A stretch of DNA of 21,915 nucleotides from Pseudomonadota bacterium. GTDB taxonomy: Bacteria; CALINM01. Made by a program: the position numbers and the translations under genes. Shown in pieces: positions 7,926 to 16,685 of this stretch. Position 1 is the stretch's first letter. Each line of letters starts with the position of its first letter. The notes under the pieces are model-generated. The model was not told the DNA's origin. It was given only the letters and a program-made list of their open reading frames with translations, and searched no databases. Location: positions 1 to 21,915 of the forward strand of contig JAOAGA010000017.1 in NCBI GenBank assembly GCA_026415985.1, given 5' to 3'.

Positions 7926-10009
7926 TGATGTGCTTCCTGCCTCTCTTTATTAGCCTGTTGAATTATTTTTTCGCTAAGATGGGTAGGCACCTCTTCATAG
8001 TGGGAGAACTTTACCGTAAACATAGCCCTCCCGCTGGTAAGAGATTTAAGATCATTTGCATACTTCAGAATTTCTGCCATTGGCACCTTAGCCCTTATTA
8101 TCTGATTATTTGCCTTTGGTTCCACCCCTACAACATGACCTCTCTTACTGTTAATATCACCGATGACATCACCCATATACTCATCGGGGCATATAATTTC
8201 AATATCCATAATCGGTTCTAAAAGAACCGGATTTGCCTGCTGAGCTGCCTTTTTAAAGGCTAATGAACCCGCTATCTTAAATGCCATTTCTGAGGAATCA
8301 ACGGGATGAAAAGAGCCATCGTATAAAGTAACCTTAACATCAACTACCGGAAAGCCCGCCAATATTCCTTCCTGCATTGCCTCTACTATTCCCTTCTCTA
8401 CAGCTGGTATATACTGTTTTGGTATGACACCTCCTACAATTCTGTCAACAAACTCAAAACCACCACCTCTTGGTAGTGGTTCAAGCTCAATCCAGCAGTC
8501 ACCATACTGGCCTCTCCCACCGGACTGTTTTTTGTATTTTCCCTGAACCTGTGCCCTGCCTTTTATTGTCTCTTTATAAGGAACCTTAGGAGTTTTAAGT
8601 TCTACTTCAACACCATATTTTCTCTTAAGTCTGTCTAAAACAATCTCTATATGCGTCTGCCCTGTACCGGAGAGGAGAAACTCCTTCGTCTGCTCATTCA
8701 TGGTAAAACTGACTGTCGGATCTTCATCGATAATCTTCTGAATAGCCTGACTTAATTTATCCTCATCGTTTCTTGTCTTTGGGACAATAGCAAAAGATAT
8801 CATGGGCTCAGGGATATCAGGTGCCTTGTAAACTATCGGGTTTGCCTCATCTGATAAAGTATCGCCTGTCTTAATATCTTTAGATTTTAATATGGCTACT
8901 ATATCGCCCGCATAGGCCTGCGGAATGTTTTTAAACTTTTTCCCTTCTATTACCGCTAAGGAGCCGATCTTTTCTTTTACCCCCTTTGTTGCATTGTATA
9001 CGGTGGATTCAGAACTAATCTTTCCTGAAAAAACTCTCATTACAGAAACCTTACCTGTAAAGGTATCTACAAAGGTTTTAAAGACAAGTGCCGAGAAAGG
9101 TGCATCGGGCGTTCTCTTTCTTCTCTCTTCCTTTTGAGTAACGGGATTTATACCTATGGTATCGGGAACCTCATCGGCAGAGGGTAGTAACAATGTAATA
9201 TAATCAAGAAGATGTGATACCCCTATGTTTTTAAAGGCAGAGCCACAGAGAACAGGAATAAACTGATGAGTTTGGGCACCAAACTTTAACCCGTAAATTA
9301 ACTCTTCCTGAGTAATCTCCTTACCTTCTAAGTATTTCTCTGTTAACTCATCATTTACTTCGGCAACCTTTTCTATAAGAAAATCCCTCAATCTTTTTAC
9401 TTCACCCTCAACATCCTTTGGTATATCTATCTTTTTGTATGTTCCCGCACCATTATCATCAAAGGCATAGGCTTCCATTTTTACGAGGTCAACTATCCCT
9501 TTAAAGTCTGCTTCCTTGCCGATTGGAAACTGAACAGGAACAGGTAAGACATTAAGTTCTTTTTCCATATCATCTACTGCCTTGAGAAAGTCTGCCCGTT
9601 CTCTATCCATCTTACTCACAAAGGCGATCCTCGGAATGTGCCACTCCTCAAGCAAGTTCCATATTGTGTGAGTCTCTACCTTAACACCGGATATTGCACT
9701 GATGATAACCACCGCTCCCGTTGATGCCTTCAGACAAAACTCCGAATCAACTATAAAATTTGCATATCCGGGAGTATCAAGCAGGTTTATATAACATTTA
9801 TTCCAGTTAATATGATTAAATGCAGAAGATATACTTATCTTTCTTGCAATCTCCTCGGGTTCGTAATCAAAATTTGATGTTCCGTCATCTACTCTCCCTA
9901 ACTTATCAACCGCTTTTGCGTTAAACAACATAGAATCGGCAAGAGTTGTTTTACCCGCTCCACCGTGGGCAACCAGTGCTATATTCCATCTTTTCTCAAA
10001 ATCTCCCAT
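7922..10009 (-). CDS. EF-G2-type translation elongation factor G-like GTPase
   Basis: A 695-residue protein with the full five-domain EF-G layout. The P-loop is AHGGAGKTT at 14-22, differing from AHIDAGKTT of canonical EF-G and typical of the second, EF-G2-type paralogue. G3 is DTPG at 78-81 and G4 is SKMD at 132-135, where NKMD is usual. The switch I region (ARKISISSAFNHINW) also lacks the RGITI motif. Domain IV is well conserved, with GGVIPKQYIPAV and DGSFHPVDSSEMAFKIAG. EF-G2-type proteins are thought to act in translocation or as ribosome-associated GTPases, and their role is less clear than that of EF-G1. The ATG at 10009 has a strong AAGGAGGG ribosome site. A gap of 63 bases follows coaX. 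It overlaps the HEAT-like gene by 4 bases. No ribosomal protein or tufA gene is nearby. Confidence 0.93.
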   Translation of the reverse strand: MGDFEKRWNIALVAHGGAGKTTLADSMLFNAKAVDKLGRVDDGTSNFDYEPEEIARKISISSAFNHINWNKCYINLLDTPGYANFIVDSEFCLKASTGAVVIISAISGVKVETHTIWNLLEEWHIPRIAFVSKMDRERADFLKAVDDMEKELNVLPVPVQFPIGKEADFKGIVDLVKMEAYAFDDNGAGTYKKIDIPKDVEGEVKRLRDFLIEKVAEVNDELTEKYLEGKEITQEELIYGLKFGAQTHQFIPVLCGSAFKNIGVSHLLDYITLLLPSADEVPDTIGINPVTQKEERRKRTPDAPFSALVFKTFVDTFTGKVSVMRVFSGKISSESTVYNATKGVKEKIGSLAVIEGKKFKNIPQAYAGDIVAILKSKDIKTGDTLSDEANPIVYKAPDIPEPMISFAIVPKTRNDEDKLSQAIQKIIDEDPTVSFTMNEQTKEFLLSGTGQTHIEIVLDRLKRKYGVEVELKTPKVPYKETIKGRAQVQGKYKKQSGGRGQYGDCWIELEPLPRGGGFEFVDRIVGGVIPKQYIPAVEKGIVEAMQEGILAGFPVVDVKVTLYDGSFHPVDSSEMAFKIAGSLAFKKAAQQANPVLLEPIMDIEIICPDEYMGDVIGDINSKRGHVVGVEPKANNQIIRAKVPMAEILKYANDLKSLTSGRAMFTVKFSHYEEVPTHLSEKIIQQANKERQEAHQ

Positions 10010-10031
10010 AAACCCTCCTTTTTATAGAATA

Positions 10032-10061
10032 ATTTTAACTGATATTTACCACCTGACACAA
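10032..10061 (-). promoter_or_regulatory. Candidate promoter for the EF-G2/HEAT/MglA/GAF genes
   Basis: In the 63-base gap after coaX the minus strand has TTGTGT (10056-10061), an 18-base spacer and TAAAAT (10032-10037). A start of transcription near 10025 would leave a short leader carrying the AAGGAGGG ribosome site. The -35 match is poor, so this is tentative, and read-through from coaX is equally possible. Confidence 0.3.
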
Positions 10062-10072
10062 AACACCATAAC

Positions 10073-10849
10073 CTATATTTCTCCTTCGTTCATCTCGTAA
10101 AGAATTTTCAACCCTTCAAGGGTAAGATTTGGTTCAACCCCTTCTATATACTTAGTTTCCCTTGATATAACCGATGCCAGCCCTCCTGTTGCATAAAAGC
10201 CAATGTTTTTATCTGCCATCTCTTTTTTTATTTTCTCACAAATAGCATCTACCATTCCCGCATAACCATATATAATTCCTGATTGAATAGCAGATATAGT
10301 ATTTTTTCCTATAACCTTAGAGGGTGTTACCAGTTCTATTTTTGGTAGTTTTGCGGTTCTCTCGGCAAGGGCTTCAAGTGATATCTCTATACCGGGTATA
10401 ATTACTCCTCCTATATATTCCCCCTTCCTGGTAACACAATCAAAGGTTGTGGCAGTTCCAAAATCTATTATAACCAGAGCTTTCTTATATTTTTTATAAG
10501 CTGAGACCGCATTGACTATTCTGTCTGCCCCTACCTCCTTCGGATTATCATAGAGAATCGGCATCCCTGTTTTAATGCCCGGTCCGATAAAAAACGGTTC
10601 TTTATTGAAATATTTTTTACACATCAAATTTATTGTAAATGTCAGTGGGGGAACCACGTTTGATATGGCAACCCCTCTTATATCAGTTACATCTATGCCA
10701 TAATATCTGAAAAAGTTAAGAAAAAGCATTCCCAGCTCATCGGCGGTTCTGTTTTTTTCAGTTCTTACCCTAAAGGAGTTTATCAAGGAATCACCTTTAT
10801 ATACACCGCAGGCTATGTGGGTATTCCCAACATCTATCACAAAAAGCAT
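10073..10849 (-). CDS. coaX: Type III pantothenate kinase
   Basis: CoaX phosphorylates pantothenate in the first committed step of coenzyme A synthesis, in the cytosol. The protein has 258 residues, the normal length. Family motifs are all present: DVGNTH at 6-11 (phosphate-binding), GADR at 107-110, DFGTATTFD at 129-137, and GGVIIPG at 147-153. These are the features of the ASKHA-fold type III enzyme, which is insensitive to CoA feedback and has a high ATP Km, as known for the family. The ATG at 10849 has an AAAGGAGG-type ribosome site. It follows birA after 86 bases, an order (birA then coaX) common in many bacteria. It is probably part of the valS-nadC-birA-coaX group, which supplies NAD, biotin and CoA functions. 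Confidence 0.97.
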   Translation of the reverse strand: MLFVIDVGNTHIACGVYKGDSLINSFRVRTEKNRTADELGMLFLNFFRYYGIDVTDIRGVAISNVVPPLTFTINLMCKKYFNKEPFFIGPGIKTGMPILYDNPKEVGADRIVNAVSAYKKYKKALVIIDFGTATTFDCVTRKGEYIGGVIIPGIEISLEALAERTAKLPKIELVTPSKVIGKNTISAIQSGIIYGYAGMVDAICEKIKKEMADKNIGFYATGGLASVISRETKYIEGVEPNLTLEGLKILYEMNEGEI

Positions 10850-10935
10850 TTGTAGCCTCCTTTCAGGATATTATCTATTCTCTCACCCGACCCTTTCTTA
10901 ACTTTGAGTTGAGCCTCTTTTGAAAATTAATCATT

Positions 10936-11895
10936 TTATCCGCCTATCTCCCCCGCATATATCTCTTTTAAAACTCCGCCTATATTTGCAAGCAAAGCTC
11001 CATCGGCTTTAAGTCCGATAACCCTGCCCTTTTCCTTAATTTCTCCTGTTGTAATCATAATCTCTTTATCTTTCCCATAGGCTATACTTTCCCATTCCTC
11101 TTTTACATCTCCTATCTCACCGTTATTAAAGATAAAAGAATCATACCTTCTTTCAAAAACCCTGATTATTTCTAAAAGAAGTTTAGACCTGTCAATTTTT
11201 TTACCTGTCGTTGAATAAACCGAACCTGCTATATCTCTAAGTTCTTCAGGAAACTCGTCTTTTTCGCAGTGAACGTTGATTCCCACTCCTAATACAACGT
11301 ATTTAGCGGTTTCTCCTTCACTATATAGTTCCGACAATATTCCGCCGATTTTTCTATTATTTATCATAATATCATTAGGCCACTTAAGATTAACATCAAT
11401 TCCAAAGCTTTTAAGGGCATCCGCTACTGAGACACCAACAACTATTGTCAGTCTTGTTAAAACCGTTACAGGTAACCTTGGCTTTAGAATAACAGAAAAA
11501 TAGAGACTTTTTCCAAAGGGAGAAAACCAGATCCTTCCCCGTCTTCCCCTGCCTGCAGTTTGCTGTTCAGATATGATTATAGCTCCTTCCCTTGCACTTT
11601 CGCTTACCCTATGGGCATAGGAATTAGTTGAATCTATACTGATAAACTGAAACAGTTCCTTCCCGAAAGATAACCCCTTAAAGCTCTCCTCATCAAGGGA
11701 AAGAGGTGAATCCTTGGGAAAAATAAGCTTATACCCTTTCTTGGACTGACTTTCTATAAGAAATCCCTTTTCTTCGAGAAACTTGATATGTTTCCATACT
11801 GCGGTTCTTGAAATATTGAATTTTTCACATATCTGCCTGCTTGATGTCCAGCAGTTGTTATCGCTTAGTATCTTTAAAATTCTTTTCCAAACCAA
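10936..11895 (-). CDS. birA: Bifunctional biotin-protein ligase / biotin operon repressor
   Basis: BirA attaches biotin to the acceptor lysine of biotin carboxyl carrier proteins via biotinyl-AMP, and the form with an N-terminal DNA-binding domain also represses biotin genes. The 319 residues show a winged helix-turn-helix (about 1-60, with SRTAVWKHI), the biotinyl-AMP loop GRGRRGR at 115-121, the KWPNDI motif at 171-176 and RKIGGIL at 181-187. A C-terminal SH3-like domain ends in EIYAGEIG. The start is TTG at 11895. The upstream in-frame codon run is TGT then the nadC stop TAA, so no earlier start is possible, and an ATG at 11899 is out of frame. A GAGGGG sequence at the end of nadC is a plausible ribosome site. 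Biotin operon genes are not in the window. Confidence 0.95.
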   Translation of the reverse strand: MVWKRILKILSDNNCWTSSRQICEKFNISRTAVWKHIKFLEEKGFLIESQSKKGYKLIFPKDSPLSLDEESFKGLSFGKELFQFISIDSTNSYAHRVSESAREGAIIISEQQTAGRGRRGRIWFSPFGKSLYFSVILKPRLPVTVLTRLTIVVGVSVADALKSFGIDVNLKWPNDIMINNRKIGGILSELYSEGETAKYVVLGVGINVHCEKDEFPEELRDIAGSVYSTTGKKIDRSKLLLEIIRVFERRYDSFIFNNGEIGDVKEEWESIAYGKDKEIMITTGEIKEKGRVIGLKADGALLANIGGVLKEIYAGEIGG

Positions 11896-11898
11896 ACA

Positions 11899-12732
11899 TT
11901 ACCCCTCTATCTCAAGACTGATATCTACCGCTTTAACAGAATGGGTCAAAAATCCAAGAGATATGTAATCTATTCCTTTTATTAAATAATTGTCGAAATT
12001 CTCTGAATTTATTCCGCCTGACACCTCATAGGTTATGCCGTTTTTTTTCATAGAAAGTGCCTTTCTTATATCTTCAGGAGACATGTTATCAAGCATTATG
12101 TGATCCGCACCTGCCTTTATGGCTTCGCCAAGCTCTTTTAGGTTTTTAACCTCCACCGCAACCTTTAAAAGGGCTGTTTTTTTTTCTTTGGCAAGGGAAA
12201 TAGCCTTTTTAACGCTACCTATTACCGCAATGTGATTATCTTTTATGAGGATGCCATCGGTTAGCGAAAACCTGTGGTTATAAGCACCACCAACCTTAAC
12301 CGCATATTTCTCAAAGGAGCGTAAAAGAGGAGTTGTCTTTCGTGTATCTAAAATTTTTATTCCAAACTTACCTGCCTTTTTTGAAAGAAGGCTACATAAG
12401 GTAGATATTCCCGATAATCTCTGAAGAAAATTTAAGGCAGTTCTCTCAGCGGTAAGAATGCTACAAAGTCTTCCCTCAACAAAACCAAACCTGTCTCCCC
12501 TTCTGACAGTATCGCCATCTTTCTTATTGAAACTGACAACCAGCTCACCGTCTAACTGCTTAAAAACCTCTTTCGCAACTTCAATACCTGAGATTACAAA
12601 ATCTTCCTTCGCCAAAAAATATGCCCGTCCTGTTAAATCCCTATCTATGATTTCATTGGTTATATCAAGAAACCCGATGTCTTCCTGAAGGGCATCATTA
12701 ACCACTTTTTTTAAAATTACAGGATTGATCAA
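11899..12732 (-). CDS. nadC: Nicotinate-nucleotide pyrophosphorylase (quinolinate phosphoribosyltransferase)
   Basis: NadC makes nicotinate mononucleotide from quinolinate and PRPP in de novo NAD synthesis. It has 277 residues, typical for the family. Motifs include AERTALNFLQRLSGIS at 95-110, DTRKTTPLLR at 129-138, the KYAVKVGGAYNHR run at 142-154, IKDNH at 163-167, IMLDN, and SGGIN near the end. The PRPP and quinolinate contact residues of the family appear intact. The start is a TTG at 12732 that overlaps the valS stop (TTGA), suggesting coupled translation from valS. NadA and NadB are not in the window. The tight link to birA is seen in several bacterial groups. Confidence 0.96.
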   Translation of the reverse strand: MINPVILKKVVNDALQEDIGFLDITNEIIDRDLTGRAYFLAKEDFVISGIEVAKEVFKQLDGELVVSFNKKDGDTVRRGDRFGFVEGRLCSILTAERTALNFLQRLSGISTLCSLLSKKAGKFGIKILDTRKTTPLLRSFEKYAVKVGGAYNHRFSLTDGILIKDNHIAVIGSVKKAISLAKEKKTALLKVAVEVKNLKELGEAIKAGADHIMLDNMSPEDIRKALSMKKNGITYEVSGGINSENFDNYLIKGIDYISLGFLTHSVKAVDISLEIEG

Positions 12733-15500
12733 AGACCCAACTCCTTGAGAAAAGATAAATTTTCCTTTAGTCTTTTAAGCTTATCTCTAAAGCCCTGTAA
12801 CCTAACCTTATCATCCTCAACAACCGCTTCAGGTGCATTTTTCAGATAATCCTCATTTGATAATCTCTTGGATAAAAACTCCACATCTTTCTCTACCTTA
12901 TTAATCTCCTTCATTATTCTTCCAATCTCATTGGTCACATTAATCATACCTTCTAAGTTAACCCAGATATCAATACCAGAAACATAGGCAAAGGCAGAAC
13001 TCTTAGGCCTTTCTGCAATATCATCTTCAAAAGATACCTCACACCTGCCCAATGCCTCAAGATACTTTTTCAGGTCTCTGATAAAGTTTTTTTCTTTATC
13101 TCTGATTACAAGCAGGGTCTTTGGTTTCAGAGCAGGCTGAATATTCATCTCGCTCTTTATGTTTCTTATGGCTCTTACAATGTTGATAAATATTTCCACA
13201 TCTTCCGTATCCTGATTAATAAAAAACTCATGGGCCTTCGGAAATGAAGAAACCATTATACTATCCGAAACAGAAGGAAGTTTACTATAAATCTCTTCGG
13301 TAACATAAGGCATAATAGGATGCAACAGCTTTAATGACGTAATCAGACAGTACCAGAGAGTATATTTAACCGCGTCTTCTTCCATCCTGAGTTTTGACAG
13401 CTCTATATACCAATCACAATAATCGTTCCAGAGAAATCTATAAATAGAGCTGGCAGAGACATTAAAATTATAGGTTTCATAGGATTCTCTGACTTCCTTA
13501 ATTGTCTCGTTAAGTCTTTTTAGTATCCATCTGTCAAAGACATTTAAATCACTGTTATTTATATGGCTATGGTCAGGGTTATAGCCACCTATATTCATAA
13601 GAACAAAACGTGAGGCATTCCATATCTTATTAACAAAATGTCTGTAACCTTCAATTCTGTCTTCAGAAAGCTTTACATCTCTTCCCTGTGCAGCGAGGGC
13701 AGTTAAGGTAAATCTGAAGGCATCTGTTCCAAACTTATCCATTATAATTAACGGGTCAATAACATTACCCTTTGATTTGCTCATTTTCTGACCGCTTGCA
13801 TCTCTTACGAGGGCATGAATATAAACATCTCTAAAGGGGACATCATCCATAAACTTAAGTCCCATCATTATCATACGGGCTACCCAGAAAAAGAGGATAT
13901 CAAAACCAGTAACAAGGACCGAGGTCGGATAAAATATCTCAAGCTCTTTTGTTTTTTCTGGCCAGCCGAGTGTTGTAAAGGGCCAAAGGGCAGAGCTAAA
14001 CCATGTATCAAGTACATCGGGATCCTGAATAAGATTTTTATTATTACATCTTGGACAGGCCTCTCCCTCTGCAAGCGGTGAAGCACCTGCAAGAACTAAA
14101 TAATAATCAACATCTTCGATAATCCTGTCGAAGGAAAGCCCCTCTTTTTTATAATCACTGTATAAACCATTAATCCTTGTGGTGTCTTTCTGGTTTTCTC
14201 TCATGGTAATAAAAATTTTATCGCCATCACAGTCAGGGCAGTAATAGACCGGTATCTGATGTCCCCACCATATCTGTCTTGAGATACACCAGTCCTGAAT
14301 ATTTTCCATCCACTGGTAATAACTATTTTCCCACTGGTCAGGTATAATTCTAATCTTCCCATCTCTGACAACGGAGATAGCCCTTTCTGCAAGTGCCTTG
14401 ACCCTTACAAACCACTGAAGAGTGAGTAATGGTTCGGTAACATCCTTACATCTATAACAATGTCCTACATTATGATGATGCACTTCTATCTTATGGATAA
14501 GTCCAAGCTCTTTCAGGTCTTCTACTATTACTCTTCTTGCCTCAAACCTGTTCATCCCCCTGTACTTTAAGGGAGCGGGATCACATATCACGCCCTTTCT
14601 GTCAATAACTGATATAAAAGCCAGTTTGTGCCTTTTTCCCGTTTGCTCATCTGCAAAGTCGTGTGCTGGTGTAACCTTTACCGCACCAGTCCCAAAGTCA
14701 ATATCAACCATATTATCTGCTATAACAGGGATCTTTCTCCCTGTCAGCGGTAGAATGAGCTCCTTTCCGATGAAATCCTTATATCTTTTATCTTCCGGAT
14801 TAACCGCTACTGCTGTATCACCAAGCATTGTCTCGGGTCTTGTGGTAGCGACAACCAGATACTTTGTCTCGTCATCGGCAAAGGGATATTTTATATAATA
14901 CAAAGAACCGTCTTTCTCCTCATACTCAACCTCTAAATCAGAGAGAGCGGTTTCACAACGGGGACACCAGTTAATCAATCTGTTATCCCTCTGGATAAGA
15001 CCCTCTTTAAAAAGTGTCAGAAACACCTGCTTTACTGCCTTTGATAAACCTTCATCCATAGTAAATCTCTGGCGGGTCCAATCACAGGTGCAACCTAATC
15101 TTTTCAACTGATTGATAATAGTGTTTCCAGACTCTTCTTTCCATCTCCAGACACGTTCAACAAACTTCTTTCTTCCTAACTGGTGTCTGTTGAGACCTTC
15201 TTTTCCTATCATCTTTTCAACGACATTTTGCGTAGCTATCCCTGCGTGATCTGTGCCGGGGACCCACAGAACATTGTATCCGTCCATTCTTTTAAATCTT
15301 GCAAGTATATCCTGAATCGTATTGTTTAAGGCATGTCCCATATGGAGAGAGCCTGTAACATTTGGCGGAGGTATGACCATAGAAAATGGTGGCTTATCTG
15401 TGTCTGTCCTTGCTGTAAAATACCCTCTCTCAAGCCATTCCTTATACCATTTTTCCTCTACCTTATCTGGTTCATATGACTTCGGCAAAATCTCTTCCAT
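12729..15500 (-). CDS. valS: Valyl-tRNA synthetase
   Basis: ValS charges tRNA-Val and edits mischarged threonine. The protein has 923 residues, usual for a bacterial ValS. The class I signatures are HMGH at 53-56 (HIGH) and KMSKS at 572-576. The editing domain has TTRPETMLGDTAVAVNP. Cys-rich stretches (WCPRCETALS, YCPDCDGDK, ACPRCNNKN) may bind zinc. The C-terminal 60 or so residues form the valyl-tRNA synthetase coiled-coil arm. The ATG at 15500 follows a GGGGGG ribosome site and lies 18 bases after the stop of the receiver-linker gene, so it may be read from the same transcript. The stop overlaps the nadC start by 4 bases. Confidence 0.98.
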   Translation of the reverse strand: MEEILPKSYEPDKVEEKWYKEWLERGYFTARTDTDKPPFSMVIPPPNVTGSLHMGHALNNTIQDILARFKRMDGYNVLWVPGTDHAGIATQNVVEKMIGKEGLNRHQLGRKKFVERVWRWKEESGNTIINQLKRLGCTCDWTRQRFTMDEGLSKAVKQVFLTLFKEGLIQRDNRLINWCPRCETALSDLEVEYEEKDGSLYYIKYPFADDETKYLVVATTRPETMLGDTAVAVNPEDKRYKDFIGKELILPLTGRKIPVIADNMVDIDFGTGAVKVTPAHDFADEQTGKRHKLAFISVIDRKGVICDPAPLKYRGMNRFEARRVIVEDLKELGLIHKIEVHHHNVGHCYRCKDVTEPLLTLQWFVRVKALAERAISVVRDGKIRIIPDQWENSYYQWMENIQDWCISRQIWWGHQIPVYYCPDCDGDKIFITMRENQKDTTRINGLYSDYKKEGLSFDRIIEDVDYYLVLAGASPLAEGEACPRCNNKNLIQDPDVLDTWFSSALWPFTTLGWPEKTKELEIFYPTSVLVTGFDILFFWVARMIMMGLKFMDDVPFRDVYIHALVRDASGQKMSKSKGNVIDPLIIMDKFGTDAFRFTLTALAAQGRDVKLSEDRIEGYRHFVNKIWNASRFVLMNIGGYNPDHSHINNSDLNVFDRWILKRLNETIKEVRESYETYNFNVSASSIYRFLWNDYCDWYIELSKLRMEEDAVKYTLWYCLITSLKLLHPIMPYVTEEIYSKLPSVSDSIMVSSFPKAHEFFINQDTEDVEIFINIVRAIRNIKSEMNIQPALKPKTLLVIRDKEKNFIRDLKKYLEALGRCEVSFEDDIAERPKSSAFAYVSGIDIWVNLEGMINVTNEIGRIMKEINKVEKDVEFLSKRLSNEDYLKNAPEAVVEDDKVRLQGFRDKLKRLKENLSFLKELGL

Positions 15501-15518
15501 TAGCCCCCCGCTTAAAAA

Positions 15519-16685
15519 TTATCTCTTCGGAAATTTATCCTTTAATATAGTATCCACGATCTCCGGAACTACTTCCCATGCAACTTTTTCAATAATTTCG
15601 TAGGTAATCTCTTTTATTATCTTTTCAAGCTCCTTTCTCTCAAGACTAAGTAGCTCGCTTTTACTTTCCTCTCTCTTTGTTTCTACAACCTGCTCAACAG
15701 GTTCTTTACCCTCTTTTTCTGTCGGTAACTCAAAATCCCATATATCCAGCTCTTCCTCTGAAGCAACTATCTCTTCCATCTCCTTCAGCTCTTTTGCAAC
15801 TTCTTCAACAACAGGTTTTACCTTTTTCTCCTCAAAGATCTTTTCTGCCGAAGGTTTTTCCTTTTCGACAAGTATCTCATTCAAATCTGAGAAAAACTCA
15901 TTTATATCAATGGATGGTTCCTCTGTCTTCTTCTCTTCGGGTACCTGCTCTATCTCAACCTTTTCTTTCTTTTGAGGCTTTTCTACCTCTTCTTCAATAA
16001 CAATTTCTTCTCCCAAAAGATCCTCTAAGGTTACAGTCTCTCCGATCTCTTCCTTCGAAGGCGATTTTTCCTCTTCTATCTTTAATTCCTCTACTTCTAT
16101 CTCTTCAATGTCCTTAAGCTCCTCCAACTCTTCAACCTCTTCCGGCTCAACGATGCTTAAGTCTAACTCCTCAAGAGAAGCCTTTTCTTCTTCCTTTATA
16201 GTAAACTCCTCACCAAAATCTAACTCAAAAGATTCTAAAGGCTCTTCCTTTGAACTTATTATGTCTTTCAAAAACTCCTTCTCAGCGGGTTTAATCTGTT
16301 CCTCTTTTTTCTCTGTTATAACCCCGGTTTTTGCTTTAAGACCTTCTATTTTTGTGATAAACGTCTGAGAGTCAAAGGGTTTTTCTATAATCTCGTCACA
16401 TTGGGAAAGCGACAGAATTTTATCTCCCGTATAATCTTTGCCGTTATACATTATAAGTATGGGAAGGTTAGGTTTTTGTTTTTTTATCTCCTTTGACAAT
16501 TCTCCGGAGTCCCTGTCGGGAAGGCCGAAATCAAGTATTAACGCATCTGCAGACGATGATTTTACAGCGTTCAATGTTTTTTCACCGTTCTCGGTAAAGA
16601 TAAGATTATACCCCAGGGGTTTAAGAAGCATCTCAATAACCTTTCTAACGGTAAAACTATCATCTGCTATTATTAAATTTTTCAT
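15519..16685 (-). CDS. Receiver-domain protein with long acidic linker and conserved C-terminal module
   Basis: Residues 1-120 are a CheY-like receiver domain with the acidic pair D8/D9, phospho-acceptor D52 (LILDFGLPD) and K102 (EKPF). The usual switch threonine is replaced by Tyr80 (LIMYNG), so signal output is likely non-standard. Residues 121 to about 345 are a very acidic, low-complexity linker with short repeats of the type ELDF, ELDLS and ELDIWDFEL. The last 40 residues are a separate helical module with EKVAWEVVPEIVD, a motif I recall from other deltaproteobacterial response regulators. There is no DNA-binding or enzyme output domain, so it probably acts by protein contact. It begins in an ATGA overlap with a CheW-like gene, behind a GAGGAG ribosome site. 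This suggests a chemosensory or polarity role, by inference. Confidence 0.85.
   Translation of the reverse strand: MKNLIIADDSFTVRKVIEMLLKPLGYNLIFTENGEKTLNAVKSSSADALILDFGLPDRDSGELSKEIKKQKPNLPILIMYNGKDYTGDKILSLSQCDEIIEKPFDSQTFITKIEGLKAKTGVITEKKEEQIKPAEKEFLKDIISSKEEPLESFELDFGEEFTIKEEEKASLEELDLSIVEPEEVEELEELKDIEEIEVEELKIEEEKSPSKEEIGETVTLEDLLGEEIVIEEEVEKPQKKEKVEIEQVPEEKKTEEPSIDINEFFSDLNEILVEKEKPSAEKIFEEKKVKPVVEEVAKELKEMEEIVASEEELDIWDFELPTEKEGKEPVEQVVETKREESKSELLSLERKELEKIIKEITYEIIEKVAWEVVPEIVDTILKDKFPKR

Noticed and set aside
10875-10934. A 19-codon minus-strand reading frame in the birA-coaX gap, starting one base after the birA stop
   Set aside because: It is very short, has no clear ribosome site and no recognisable family, and no evidence separates it from chance. 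The gap is otherwise featureless apart from the coaX ribosome site.
15677-16368. Several plus-strand open frames, rich in Ser or in Leu/Gln/Pro, opposite the acidic linker
   Set aside because: They are the complement of low-complexity Glu-rich codons and have no family match or ribosome site.
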